Below are positions 1 through 13,275 of a stretch of 64,000 nucleotides of DNA, in pieces. The stretch's first letter is position 1, and the number at the start of each line of letters is the position of its first letter. Under the pieces are notes generated by a model. The model did no database searches. It saw only the letters and a program-made list of their open reading frames with translations, and was not told where the DNA came from. Origin of the DNA: Nemopilema nomurai (lineage: Eukaryota > Cnidaria > Scyphozoa > Rhizostomeae > Rhizostomatidae); NCBI GenBank assembly GCA_003864495.1, contig ML133420.1:751915-815914 (forward strand). Direction: 5' to 3'. The position numbers and the translations under genes were made by a program.

Positions 1-1040
1 ATGAAGAATGTAATGGTTATTCGTCATTAACGGACTCAAAATTGTTCCACTGCTTTGACTTTGGTGGTCCGCTATAGATAATCCTTTCTGGCTATTTGCT
101 GAATTTCAGAGTTTATGCATAGCCAAATAGAAAGGCTCGACTTTATTCTGTCCCGTTTGGTTTGCGTACCGCAGCTTCTTGTCTGGTGAAAATGGGGCTA
201 AATTGACACTTGGTACCAGGTTTTTTAAATTAATGCAAGAACAGTAGTGTAGGCAAAGTGCGCCCCCCTAGGGGAGCCACCCTCAGTTCGCACGATGTTC
301 CCCGATATCTCGAAGGGCCACCGCTGATGGAAATTTCTTTTTAATCGAAAGCCCAATTCATTGCCGCTATGTCCAGACATTACAAATCACACGATAGATA
401 GATTCAAGTGAATTAACGACTTGATACCTGTAAATGCTGCAGGTTATCACAGTCTAGACGAATGTGCTTGAAATTTACCACCTGAAAGTTTCCTTGATAG
501 ACTGGATGTAAATCTTTCTTCCTGATTGGAAATCAAAGTACCCCCGAAAACCATATTGTCATTAAGCCGTTATAGCATCATCTAATCTTGAATAATGGCT
601 ATTTATTTACTTATTTATCAAGCTAATTAACTAATTATAACAAAATTGTCAATCAGCAAGTCTATGCTAACTGGTTGATGCTCACAATACCGGCCGAAAT
701 CAGTTGTATGTTTCTCCCCCACGCATACCTCAGTTGTTTTTCATGCCAGTCTGCAGTGGTGCAAATGAGGCTGTGACTATGCTCGTCGAAGCATTGTATC
801 CCATGTTCAAACCAATAACTGGTAATCATGAATTTATGATTAAGTAGCTAAAACTGGTTTTGTTGTTTTATTCCTTTTTGTGGCCACAGAATTTCGCTTC
901 ATGAATTTTTAGTTTTGATTTCGCGAAGACTTGGCTAATCTCATTAACCTATAAACAAAGCACACGAGATTATTTCACGCATATGTGCCACGACATAGGC
1001 AAATTATTCACCATCTCATTTATATTTAATGTTCATCTAG
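1..1040. other. Upstream flank, no gene seen
   Basis: AT-rich sequence with no long open frame and no convincing exon. It should contain an intron, and perhaps the first exon, of the gene that becomes visible at 1041, because that exon begins at a splice acceptor (TAG at 1038-1040) rather than at a start codon. Confidence 0.4.
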
Positions 1041-4000
1041 GACCAAATAAAAGAGAAGGAGGCACCCTTGAGCCTTTCAAGAGAACAGGAACATATGCAG
1101 CACAGGAATTCGGAAGAGAACATCGACTTTGACGGAGATCAAACAATACTCGAGCTTATGAGCATTACAAGTGCTGACATGAGTATGGCAAAGAGCGGAT
1201 CAGAGGAATTACTTCTCAAGCCAAAAATTAGTGCGATTAAGCACAGCAAAGACTTATTGCAGACCCCGAAATCACCCAGAAAGCCATGTACAGGAACTTT
1301 TTTGAGTCAGGGCCTTGCAAAAATTGCAGTAGAGAGCTTCGATTCGAGAGCTGAAACTTTAAACAAAAACAGCTCATACGTGAAGTCTGAAGAAGGCAGC
1401 TGTTTTGACTTTGTTGCTAGAAGGATCGATTTGGTAAAGAGACTTGACGTGACGCACAAGACAGACCGACGAAGTGCTCAGTCGAGGGTATCTTGCGAAT
1501 ATGACATAACTGTTAATCTTTTAAAGGGAAAGTGTTGTAATGGGCTCCACTGTGAGCACGCAAATCAGGGTAAGGATGCTAAGAAGGGAAAGGTATGTGG
1601 CAGGTTTGAGAAAAGGTTCAAATCTGCACCTAAGGAGCGAATAAGTGCCTCAAACGAAGACATTTTGCAGGCTAACAAAATTAGAATGTACCCTTTCTAT
1701 GAAACCAAATGGAGCAAAGAGGAGACCAGTAATGAAGGAGTAAAGCACGTCAATAAATCTGCTGAAAAGTTGGATCTATGTCGTCAGCTTAAATGTGAAA
1801 GCAAGAAGGCAGTTGTTCGCGAGGAATGGACAAGTTCGAATGACGTGAATGCGAATCTTAAAGTCTCATCTCTACAGTTGACAACAAAACAACGTATATT
1901 CGAGAATGCAGAGACAACAAGAAAACCTGAAAATCAAGAAATCAAAGCCGTTGATTCGGAAATCAAAGTGATGAAGATATCCTGCCCACAGAGCAACAGC
2001 CAAGAGCCGGTTGAAACCGAGGCTGGGGACCTTTTGAGATGCGGCCTGGATTTGTACAATCTCCTGACGATGAACTCCGTCTCATTGAGAGAGACAATGA
2101 TTTTATTAGCAAGAGTGACTGCAAGCTCCCAGCTACTCTCCAATGAACAGATCTTGCGATTGATGAAAAATGGCGATATAAACATCGGCAAATTCCTTAT
2201 TATCAGAAAGCTTCTTCTTGCAATTCACCCTTTCAATTCGAAATCGGTGACGGGGAGTTTCGTGGTGCGTCCTCGAAAAGAAATTCTGTCCCTGCTCACT
2301 GCGGTGCTGGAGTTCATTGATCGGTGCGAGAAGATTCTAAAGCAAGAGAAGAAGTCTTCTCTTCCCCAGCAACTGGCCGAGTTCGACGCCGGTGTGGACT
2401 GCATAGAACGAGGCATGGTTGTTGGCAAAATGCCTTCTCTCTCGGTCACTGGATACAACCATGGCTGCAAAACCAACCAAACAGTTGTTAATGACGACAC
2501 AAGTCTCAAGGATAAAAAGAAAAGACTTCTTCTGCGGTCAAAGAAGCTTTCTATAAAGCGAGGTATGATTTGACGCATAAGCCAGCCATAATTGGCAATC
2601 TAATTCCAAGCTTTATGTAAAAGCAATGCCTGTTGCAAATCCCTAATTGGTTCGTGCACTGCTTTGCACACCATACATCATATTGTCGTCAATTAGTCAG
2701 AAATGCTAATCCAGTCGGCGATTACCCATAATGAAGTCCGGGACAACGTATTGGTGAGGCTAAGAGTTTAACCAGAAACTGAGGCATCGTCACAGATATG
2801 CTTTTTAGAACAAATGAAAGCTAACTGCTATTGAAGTTAGCTGAAAGTATCTTATGCTTTATCGTGACTTTTTTCTTAGAAAACACAGAGGAGCATTTGG
2901 AGCGAAAAGCAATTTCAATTGCGTCACTGCGAAGGAGCATTCTCGTAAATGCCATGGACCTGGCCACTAACAACGTATGAAGTCCAACGATACCTGATAT
3001 ATCTCAAAGTTTCACATTTTGCTTTTCGAAAGGGTTATGAAGGCGAAAAGCGAAAGATATATGTTAAGGGCAATACAAGCATCAAACAATTGTGTAAACC
3101 TTTGGCCTTAGCTTTGGTCTTTGCTTTTGACTTCGAATTCTCACCTCTCGAATTTGCGATTCTAAATTTTGCGAACTCTCGCCTTGTTTTGAATATATTA
3201 AATCCCTTCTTAGCCACGTTAGCCGAGTTTTACCGTCAAAGGTAGTATTTACGTCACCATTTGCGCGACAATAATCTACTCAGTGTATAATCTGGCAAGT
3301 GCCAAGAGGTAGACTAAACATGTCTCATAATTGCAGTGTGTTACCTGTCTGGAGATTTAATTCCACTTTTGTCAACTTATCTTTTGCATTCCTTAATCAT
3401 TTTATTTCTAGGGATGGAGAAGATCATATCTCTTGAGGAAAAGGTAGAGTTTTAGGAATTTCTTTACAGAAAATTGCAGAGGCAGCTGTCAAAAAAATCT
3501 CGGTTTTTGAAATCAGCAATTTCTGACGAGACTTTCGTGGTTATCTTTTATCAGCGCATATTATGCTGATTTGCTCTAAACCACTTTAAGGTCCGTGGTA
3601 AAGATTGAGATAGCTTTATGGTTAGAGAAGAAGAACAGTCACTCTCATGATTGCAAAAAAACCAGACTATTTTGTGTCTACGGGTGTCTTTCCATTGATG
3701 TCTATTTTCTCAATTACGAACCATTAGTGGTTGATGCCAGGTTTGTCGTGGAAAGCTTGGTATGTGAAAACTGATGCGCGCAAAGCACCACGAGTTCTCG
3801 TGCTTCTTCTTTCGGTGCCTCAATGATGATCTCCAGAAAGAATAAAAACTAGCATCTTAGCCAAGTTATTTCGTAATCAGGCAACTTGATCTGAATTTCA
3901 AAGAGATATTTGAATTTTCTTCAGATACCTACCTAAAAAGAAAAAGATAAAGTCACTTTGTCTAACCGGATTTAAGGTTTGTCGAAATTGTTTTTTTTCT

Positions 4001-7000
4001 TTGCAAACATCTCATTTTCAACTCGCTTCTAAATCTTTTAACGCTCTTTAATGAATTTTTGACAATCATAGATTTATCCAGGCCACCTGGTGTTGGCTAT
4101 TCTCCAAAAACCAGTGCATTGAAAGAAAAACTCTTTTGCCATCTGCCGGGTTGCCCTGCTCGATTATTTCGAAATCGGTTTGCAAACATTTGCAGTAGAT
4201 GGTCACTCAAACGAAGCAGTATTTATCACGTGCAACTTTGAGGGCGTCCAGAAAATCAATTAGTTATATCATATTAGGACCATTTAACTCATGAAATCTT
4301 TCATCAAACTCAATTTTGAAAAGCTTGCTCCGTTTAGCTTCAAGTTAAGGAGACGAACCTTCGACCCTTTTCTGCCCTCCTAGATTTGAATCCACACCCT
4401 TTTGACATGGAGTGTTTATTTGTACCTGCTTTTGTATAGTTGAAACTGCAAAGAAATGTGCAATATTGACTTCAACCGGTACCTTCTAATCCATCCACTT
4501 TTCTGACTGTGTACAGATTTGACAACTTTTTATTCAGCATGTCAATACATTCACTGTAAGGAAAAACCCTCAGAGAGCGCAGAATGGTGAAAATCATCCT
4601 CTGAAAAACACACCGCCTTCGAGAAATTCGGTCAGTACATCCTTTGAGTCGGATGAGCTACGTGACTTCCACGTGCCAAAGGAACAATCGGTGTTACAGG
4701 AACTTCAGGCAAATGAAGATTGGATGGAAGAGCATTCACAGGAAGGGACAAAATACGACCAAAATGCAATGGGCGCAGAGAACGAAACGCAGGAAAACCT
4801 TTTAAAGAACCAGCGACCGAGATCAAGGGGTACCAAAGGTCAGAGGTCAAGTCTTTTAAGGTCAAGGTTCACCTAGAAAGCAGTAAAACAAATATTTTAC
4901 GTACGTCTTCATGTGACTAAGATGGGAGTTGTTTTTGTAATGATTTTAGGAATGCAGGCAAAATATGTTCAAAGTCATCAGGGCATTTGTATAATCAATT
5001 GAAAAAGATATGCTCAAAAGGTAAATTGTTGTGCCAGTCTGACGAGCAGTTGTTTGACTTAAAATCTGACCTGAACTGACCCGAAGGGCGAGTTTTTCAA
5101 CATTCAAATTTGTTAGAACAAGCAGAGTAAGGTTGGTGATGTTATCTCTATTTTAATTTCACAACATCATAGGGGACAAACGGTAGCGAGAGGATAGCAA
5201 AATGCACACAAGCATTCAATTACTTTTTACTCTGGTAGATATCTTTAGGGAGGTTCTTTTAGGAAATTGCCCTTCAATGTTTTATTTAATCGGGTTGGTC
5301 TAACCACTTTAATCACTTGTAATCTTTTCCCTAGTTTGTGAGTTCTTGAAGGGAAGAATAAGTCTCAAATTACAGAAAAACTTCGACTTGTATCCCAAGA
5401 TCCAAAGACTTATGAGGTATGGACAACATGTTCTTAGATGAGATAGCAAGAAAACTACACCAGACTATATAACTTAACATTGATTGTTTTTCATTTCGTC
5501 TTTTAAACTTCCGAGTCTGTTTTCTGTTCAAGTTCAAAGTTCAATTAACCTTTCAAAGTTTGGTTATAATATGCCTATTTTCTTGGATTAATTATATTTT
5601 CAAATAGGGCTATTAAATGTTAAGTATTGTTACGCATTCATTGCATAACAAAACTGAAAACAAAGATGACATCAAGGCATCTAAAGGTGAGATAACTCTG
5701 GCCTCTGGGTGCCTGCTTATGTTTTAAAGTTATAACTACTAACTTTTTCAGGTTGAGGCTTTAGTATTGTTGAAAAATGGTCAGGAGCAAAAGTGTGACT
5801 TGAGATAATTGAAGGCATCTGAAGTGTCCCTAGAATGCCCCTATGCATCAGAAACCTTTGCTTCATGGAAATATTGTTCTATACTTGATATTGTTATTTT
5901 AATGTTTCATGGAAATCCTTTCTTCTTAGGGCATTCGTTTAAACGGCCGATATATCAGACTATTTGAATATCTATGAGAAAATGATGCATATTCAATACA
6001 CCGAAATTTTGTTTAATTTTCTAACAGATTCAAGGACGGACTTTAAGTCACATTTCAAGCTGATTGATCCAAACCGCTATGAAATGTATTGCAAGGCATT
6101 TGCTAAGATGGACAAGGATGACGGGGGGTGGATCTCACCTGAGGTAAGCTTTAGCATTCCATTTATCTTGATTCTATTTTAATGTTTTCTTTTGTCAAAC
6201 AATGTCACTCGCATTTCGTGGATAAAACCTTTCAAAATAATGAGTGTTAATACAGCAAGGTTTTAGATCCTTACGATGTACAAGCCGCGAGCCTCCTCAA
6301 ATATAGTCAACCACCTTACTTTTTAACTCTGGTTTTTAAGTTTTCAAAATCAAAGGGGAGATTCATCAACAGGGTCTATGTGATAAAAAACCTTTGTAAC
6401 CCCTTTTTCACTGCACTTGAAAATTGAACTGTAGCTGTGGGTGGAGTTCTCAAAATAATGCTTTAGATGGAAATAACTTTGGACACATATGTGATTGCCT
6501 ACTGTAATTTTTAATGCATTTCTGTTTCAGATGGCCAAAATGTCATTGAGATTTGTAGACAGTGTGGCATCCTGTCCCGCAAAGTATATTGAATATGCCC
6601 TCACGGTAAGTTGAATCCAGAGCTTGCTGATAGAATGAAATGTCACAAGGATGGCAGCTCAAATGTATTGCCACAAATTCTACGCTCATTTTTCGCTGTT
6701 ACGATTCAAGACATAAATCTCTTCTTTGACTACTCTTTCTGCATTCAAGATCCATTTTCTACAAGGCTGATTTAACCGTTGTAAATAGAGTATTTTACGT
6801 TTTCTGTGCTGATCCAAATTAATTCTATGCAAAAATTGTGGTGGAACAAAATCTCAGTCTCATTTCTAGTTTTACGCGTATTTTAATTCACTGCATTCAA
6901 ATTGCTATATCGAATAAAACCTAAAAGGGCTTACGAAAGCGTATCTGTTATGAGCTGACTCGTCAGTCACCCACCTAGATGCTGTTTATATAGGATATGA

Positions 7001-8191
7001 ATAAGATCGGATCGGAGCTTTTGCACGCTGTAAAATCAGCATTGTTTCAATTAAGGTGCTGGATGTCATTACCATGCCAAAAATAACACTCAAGATGTTT
7101 TGTGTGATTTGTGGGGTGCTGGAGAAGATGCTCGAAGGAGGGTAGGCTCCATGGATGTTTCTTTATTCCTTTTGAACGATTCTCATTCTTTGTTAAAATG
7201 GTGCCAATTTGATAATGAGCTGAAAGAGCCGACATAAGATGACTGGTGAAAGTTGATATTCTTTTGATGAAAATTTACATAAAATCAAAGCAATATTATA
7301 CGGCTATTTTTTCTTTTATCAAGCAATTTCTTAAAATCATATTGTGAAAGTTAGATCAAATATCTTAATATGAAAAAAACTTGCAATCGCTTTAGTGGTA
7401 GTTGTGGTTTTCCTCTTTTACGATACGAAATTATTGCGTGATTTTCTTGTCTCTCATTAGAGTTATCATAAGCGATGCAGTCGGAGCCCTGAATCTGATG
7501 ATGAGCGAGGGCAAGATATTTTGGTACAAGGTACTGTTTATTTAAGTGTCACAAATCTCTTAATAGCTATCAATAAAGTGGAGCAGGAATAATAGAAAGT
7601 GTGTCATCTAAGCACTGCAGAGTTTACATCGACTCTGCTTTGAAGAATGTTGATTTCCCAAACAGTGAATAATCAAGCTATAAAGGAAGAACACTATAAG
7701 ATCACTTGTCTGTGAATTCATCTGTTTATTTGGCGGTAAAAATCTGCAACAAATGCATTTCCAAACAAGTTCATAAGCGAAATAAAAGCCTCAATTTTGG
7801 CAGCTTCGAAATAGTTTCTAATATCAAATTGAGTATGAACTTTGGTATTGCAAAAGGGATCAAAAAGGGATAGAAATGAAACTTAATATCTTATCAATTT
7901 TCAGCAGTGCAATAAAAAACTCTAAGCAGAAGAAAACTTAATTGCTTCTACTGCACTTAGCTTTGCTGTTGAAACTCGACAATACCTCTTCTTGTGTACC
8001 TCATTTTAAACCAACAGTTGCCTGAGCCTTTTTAATGTTTTGAACTGTAGAGCATGTTCTACGACTCTTCCGAGCTGGATGCAAATTTTGTCAACTTGGA
8101 GACTGTCAAACTGGAGCTTTTTGCTGGTGGCATGGGAAAAGATGAAGAACAACAAATTTCAGAAAAGATTGTCGACAAGGAGAGTAACAAA
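1041..8191 (+). CDS. Unrecognised multi-exon protein with a degenerate EF-hand-like loop (partial)
   Basis: I do not recognise this family. Ten exons agree in splice signals and phase: 1041-2562, 3412-3443, 4538-4838, 5335-5416, 5625-5686, 6028-6143, 6531-6605, 7056-7141, 7461-7530 and 8051-8191. Together they give about 829 residues with no internal stop. The first exon shown (about 507 residues) is polar and Lys/Glu/Ser-rich; its last third is predicted helical (around 2030-2350). It opens at an acceptor, so the true start lies upstream; the first ATG in frame is at 1095. It ends at the donor GAG|GTATGA, eight bases before an in-frame TGA, so the open frame ending at 2573 is not the end of the gene. 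The exon at 6028-6143 encodes the loop DKDDGGWISPE, like EF-hand positions 1-11, but splicing puts Met at position 12, where the calcium-binding Glu is expected; calcium binding is therefore doubtful. The 7056 exon has a weak AAG acceptor. The 5625 exon is short and was chosen mainly by phase. The final exon after the donor at 8192 was not found. Confidence 0.6.
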
Positions 8192-10581
8192 GTAAGTAGC
8201 TTCTTCTTTTTTGGGATGAGCTTTCCATTCTGTTTGCATTCAACAAAACAAAGTTCTCGTTCTGGGTAATCACAAGGCATTGCAATAGATTCGCGTTCCT
8301 GCCACAGTTTTTGGTGTCATGTTGCAAAGTCCAATTTTCCAGCTCGGCTTTTTCCGGATTGTTTTTCGAGTACGTAAGCACCTATGGTTGTTTCAAATAA
8401 GCGAAACGTATATGCATTGGAGAAGATACCGAAGTTCTCCATCTGTTTGACCTGGCTACTCTGCAACTAATTTTCTTCAATCTTCACCAATTTTTGAGTG
8501 CCTTTTCAATGCAAACCCTTGCCTGCCAAACAAATACAGACAGCCTGGGGATGGTACCATTTTGCATTTGACCAGCCCTTTGAGAGCTATTGTAGCAAGT
8601 TTGTAGCTTTGATAGAATGGGAAGAGGTGGGGAAACGTGGTAGGAACGATTGTCTCACCTTTACTCTATTAACCAGTATAATACGAATAAAATATTATTA
8701 AAACATTTAAATCGTCAAAATCAAGGAGACCAGTGAAATCTGTGATTTGATCAAAAATTTCGTATGCTTTTTGTATCATTGAATTAAACGTACTTGAAGT
8801 AATGTTTGATAGAATTTTTGTAGGTTATGAATGGCATAAGATTTCAAATTCTTGTGATACTTTTGAAGGATAGACTTTTGAAACATGTTTGAAAGATGGA
8901 AAGTTAATACAAAAACCTGCCTCAGTAGTAAGATGAAAGGGCAAAGAATCTGTTGATTCGAAAGAAGTAAAATTTTTATTGCTTGGGAAAGCTCTAACCA
9001 CTACTTCCTGATTGTGCTAAAAAGCTTATAAAGATTTTAACTTAATTCAAATACCTGATGCCAGTCTTAGAAGCACACTGTTTGGAGTAACGACCTTGAT
9101 AGCGACATCGTATTATCTAACAACTATTTTAATAATAGCTTTACATTTATTTTATCGTTTTAGATCTCATACCTGGATTTCGTTGCATACATACCATTAT
9201 TCATTGCGATTCACGACAAAATATGTGCAAATGCCTTCGAATGACATTAAAATATAAAAACACATTGAAAGCAAGTCTTAAACCTTAACATAGCCATAAA
9301 ATAGCTATTGATACTGTTCTTGACTTGTTTTGAAAAACTAAACAGTTTAAGAGCTGTGGCTTGAAACCATTTAACATTCATTTTTAGAGTATTTTTAAAG
9401 TCATTTGTGCTTTAAGCATTGTAACGAGGCTTCTTTGTAACGAGGCTTATTTGAAACGAGGCTTCTTTGGAACGAGGCTTCTTTGTAACGAGGCTCCTTT
9501 GTTACGAGGATTGCTTTGCTTGTGCCTGTTACATTGCTGGAAGTATACAATGATGTCTTTTCTCAAGAGAATCCAGTCTTGAAAAGTTTCGTATATTAAA
9601 GCGTTGTTTTAGAAATATGTTAGCTATAATGCCACCTGACATTTATTTTTTGGATTTAATCACACATTGTTGGTTATATCGAATCCTATTTAATAACATT
9701 AAAGCCAGTAGTGCGACTTGAAATAAATATTAAAGAGATCAGTTAAGCTTGAAGAAATTTGTCAGTAATAATCTTATCATTATGAGCTGTATGTCTTTGC
9801 AACTGGGAGACAATACAATATTTCATGGTTCTTTGAAGGAAGCTTCCTTCAACTTCGACCTTTCAGTGATACTTGGGCAATCTTACAAAACCCCTTTAAA
9901 TCAGTGTTTTCCAAAATTTCAACGAAATTTTCTTAGTCAGGCTGTGAAATCAGGCAGTGAATTTTCCGATCATAAGTTGCTGTTGACATTTTTAATTCAT
10001 TTTTAATTGCGTTCATGGAAAGGATGACTAAAAATTACACCTGCCCTTTATCATTCACATTGTTGAAATATTTATTCCATTAATTATTAAGTCTATGAAT
10101 AACACAAATATTTTTGATAAACAATTCAAATCTTTTAGTTGGGGTAATTGCAGAGCTTGTCAGAAAGTTTAAGAAACTCAATAAGTTTGAGATTAAAGCT
10201 GTCTGTTTTAAGGGCAAAACTTAAAAGAAATGAAATAAAATCATGCAGTTATCATCTCTTGCATATAGCCACTGTTCTATAGGTATCGCTTTTAGCTTCG
10301 AGAAAAATCTTTCTAAAAATGTGCATGGGCATGATCTTTTCAGCAACCCTCTTATCAATTTTGTTACCAACGTTGCTTCGTCATTTTCTAAAAGTTTCAG
10401 ATGCAATCTTTGATGTTCCTTACTCACCTTCTTATTCTAGTCCATGATAAAACATTATGCAAAGCTCTTGAAACACCAACCATTCTCGTCATGTCTTGAA
10501 CCTGCTCATCTGAGCAAATTGGCTTCCGATGTCCTACGAGGGTTTCGCTAAATCTATTTTCCTCTTATTTCTTGCTTCATG
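8192..10581. other. Gap between the EF-hand-like gene and the first GPCR
   Basis: No coding sequence that I can support. The last exon of the preceding + strand gene should lie here or beyond. A 16-bp tandem repeat occupies 9421-9516; otherwise the sequence is AT-rich with only short chance open frames. Confidence 0.4.
9421..9516. repeat. 16-bp tandem repeat, six units
   Basis: The unit GTAACGAGGCTTCTTT repeats six times with 1-3 changes per copy, all in exact 16-bp register; the last unit is the most changed. Since 16 is not a multiple of three, the array does not encode a peptide repeat. Confidence 0.9.
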
Positions 10582-11499
10582 CTAACGACTTGGGAGCACT
10601 CGTTTTACATACTGCCGCTTAATCTTAGGATTTCGATATATCCAAATAATTGCGTTGACAGTGGAGTTTGAACAAACTAACAGTATGCTCCACATGAGGA
10701 GAACAGCAACAAATTCTCTGTGTTTCTGCTCCCTCTTCTGAACCATGTACGACCATATTGTGCTCGATAAAAAATAAGGAAAATAGTTAATAATCTGTGT
10801 TGTTATTATTAAAAGGATAGTTTTTGCTAGCACCGCATCTGCCCTGATCTTGGGTGAAAGCCCTTGTTCGCCAGGCCCATCTTTTCTTAGGATGGATTTC
10901 ATTCGCTTCCTTGTTGACGTGTAAATTGATACATAGTTACACCACATAAAGAACACAACCATTGCGTCCACTGTTGACAAAGTGAAATCGAAGATGTGAA
11001 AAGTCCCCGAGAAGCTGGCAACAACGGATGATGACGAAACAGCCAAAGCAACAACAGCATTTGCGGTGACAAGCACCACTGCTCTTCTTCCCGTCATTAA
11101 GGAGCTGTACTTGTTCGAATGTTTGATGTGAATGTAGCGATCAAAGGATATTATCGCCAGCATAACGCCGGAGAAGTGACAGCACGCAAACGCGGACGCC
11201 TGCGTACACAGCTCAGCAACGCAGGAGATATCGCCGTAATACTTGCAAATAATAGACACTAGGTAACATGTTTGTCCCAACAGCCCAACCCCAGTGTCTG
11301 AAATGCTCAGACAAGCAATGAACTTATTCGATATGCTGTTAAGCTGCCTTGTTGCCTTCAGTGCACATACTAAGAAGATATTCACTAGTATGTTGCTTAA
11401 CGCGATGGCAGTATTCGCTATCATGAGAGCGACCAGATTCCCGGACGAAATCTCCTCTTCAGTCGGGTATGCTGTTGAGCACCATTTCACAGCACCCAT
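10582..11499 (-). CDS. Class A (rhodopsin-like) GPCR, array member 1
   Basis: An intronless seven-transmembrane receptor of 305 residues, predicted to signal through heterotrimeric G proteins at the plasma membrane; the ligand is unknown. The start is the ATG at 11497-11499. The frame stays open upstream, but only this Met aligns with the other array members (MGAVKWC against MNHTKWC in the 28166 gene). TM1 is about residues 20-47. The TM2 aspartate lies in CLSISD (about 63-68). TM3 runs from C93 to D120-R121-Y122, an intact DRY. TM6 carries NYFPYF with P241. TM7 has N282-A283 where NPxxY is usual. The N-terminal C7 and the pre-TM3 C93 are the likely disulfide pair, because extracellular loop 2 has no cysteine. 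The C-tail is very short, ending VLPSR, with few phosphorylation sites. It is the most divergent member at TM6 (ITTQIINYF against MTSQxxCYF in the others). A 14-bp satellite lies about 360 bp upstream. Confidence 0.9.
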   Translation of the reverse strand: MGAVKWCSTAYPTEEEISSGNLVALMIANTAIALSNILVNIFLVCALKATRQLNSISNKFIACLSISDTGVGLLGQTCYLVSIICKYYGDISCVAELCTQASAFACCHFSGVMLAIISFDRYIHIKHSNKYSSLMTGRRAVVLVTANAVVALAVSSSSVVASFSGTFHIFDFTLSTVDAMVVFFMWCNYVSIYTSTRKRMKSILRKDGPGEQGLSPKIRADAVLAKTILLIITTQIINYFPYFLSSTIWSYMVQKREQKHREFVAVLLMWSILLVCSNSTVNAIIWIYRNPKIKRQYVKRVLPSR

Positions 11500-11857
11500 T
11501 TCACGTGACTCTGATCGCCCGCTCAGCACTCCATGAAGTAAATTTTCAGGCTTTCTCTGGAGTGGGCTTTCTTTCTGTAATTTATAATAGCAGGTTTATC
11601 AGCTGTTTGTCTAAGCAGGGCTCAGTGGCGCATGCCTGGTGTATCACGGAAAGGGCTTCAATAAAAAATGTTGCTTGTTGGTGAATGTCAACTTCACCGG
11701 GTAAACAAACTCCCAATTTTCATTGCACGCCGTTACTTCTGATTCGGGTACTTTGCAATCTAAATGTTTCATTATCCTCACGCTACCTTGATCATCGCCA
11801 TTACTTCATTTTCAAAGACTCTGCTGGTACTGAGGTACTCCACCAGTACAAGTCTGG
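11500..11857. other. Upstream region of GPCR 1
   Basis: Noncoding sequence between the start codon of the first receptor and the 14-bp satellite. It should hold the receptor promoter, but I see no clear TATA box or other recognisable site. Confidence 0.35.
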
Positions 11858-12230
11858 AAAGTTCGTAACTCTAAGCTCATATTTCTAGCTCGTAACTCTA
11901 AGCCCGTAACTCTAAGCTCGTAACTCTAAGCTCGTAACTCTAAGCTCATATTTCTAGCTCGTAACTCTAAGCCCGTAACTCTAAACCCATAACTCTAAAC
12001 CCATAACTCTAAGCCCGTAACTCTAAGCTCGTAACTCTAAGCTCGTAACTCTAAGCTCGTAACTCTAGGCTCATATTTCTAGCTCGTAACTCTAAGCTCG
12101 TAACTCTAAGCTCGTAACTCTAAGCTCGTATTTCTAGCTCGTAACGCTAAGCTCGTAACGCTAAGCTCGTAACTCTAATCTCGTAACTCTAAGCTCGTAA
12201 CTCTAAGCTCGTAACTCTAAGCTCGTAACT
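11858..12230. repeat. 14-bp satellite with higher-order variants
   Basis: About 27 head-to-tail copies of AGCTCGTAACTCTA. Variants containing CATATTTCT or GTATTTCT (13 bp) recur at irregular intervals of several units, and copies with AGCCCGTAAC or AACCCATAAC are interspersed. This is a nested pattern showing growth by duplication of multi-unit blocks. It lies just upstream of GPCR 1. Confidence 0.9.
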
Positions 12231-13193
12231 GTTTGCCCGTATCTCTCACGTTCCCAGGGAAGCCCACATCATGGGGGTGCTTTAACTAGCTAAATTTTCA
12301 ACGTTTTGCACACATACGAAGCTATATGATATTTCCTTAAAATTAATATGTGATTCTGTTGTGAAGACCTCGGGATGGCTTTTAACTTGGCCATAGCATC
12401 TTAAGAGCAAAATGGTGCTACAATTTACAACCATATAACAGAGGAATTCTTTCGATAATTTTTCAGATTTTCATTGCTCTTTATCACTACACGACTAGCT
12501 TAACTATGCATTCTTCAGCACAAAATTCATGATCATCTACTTTTGAAAGTTCAAATGCATTAGCTTTTGTTGTTGTTGTTGAAGAACTATTTCCTACTTC
12601 TGCTCCTCCGCTGGTTAATTAAAGACAGCGTAGTAGTGATTGTAACATGTTTGTAGCGTGGCATGTTTTCTTTTCCAGACCAACCTGTTGTAACACAAAC
12701 TCTCTCATTAAAATATGAAAAGAAGCTCTAGAAACCACACACAAACTCCGCTAAGCATAGTCAGAGTGTCAATTCAAGGCTTCTAATTAGTAACTTCCTA
12801 TAATACCGACAACTAAAATATTTGGTTTTCAAGTTGCCTATTCACCTGCTATTTATAATCTTCTCTCAATAACATTCTTTGATGTGCAAATAGATCATGG
12901 TTACTTAGGGTTTAATCGTGTTAACTTTGTCTTCTTTGTAGCATTATTCAAGCCATTTGCGGATACTGCTATTTGTGATAAAAGCAAAAAGTTGCCCATT
13001 CTGAACTTTAAGAGCTCTCATTCTCATCTTTTCCAATAAACTGACGAAAACCCAAAGCAAATTGTTTATCACTTCACTTGTTGGACAGAGCATAAATGTC
13101 TTACAACATCAAGTAACCAGCACTTAATGCCTATGTGTGACTTATAGAACTAGTGTGGTTGATTTGCCAATTTAGAACAACTCATTTTATTAG

Positions 13194-13275
13194 GTCAATC
13201 ACATCAATCATATCAATCATATCAATCATATTAATCATATCAATCATATCAATCATATCAATCATATTAATCACA
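13194..13275. repeat. 9-bp tandem repeat
   Basis: About nine copies of ATCAATCAT. Two copies carry ATTAATCAT, and the edges degenerate to TCACATCAA and ATCACATCG. Confidence 0.85.

Noticed and set aside
1068..2573. A self-contained 501-residue single-exon gene starting at TTG
   Set aside because: The frame continues upstream to a splice acceptor at 1040, and a strong donor at 2563 precedes the stop and joins downstream exons in phase.
9421..9516. CRISPR-like repeat array
   Set aside because: The 16-bp units abut with no spacers, and the genome is eukaryotic.
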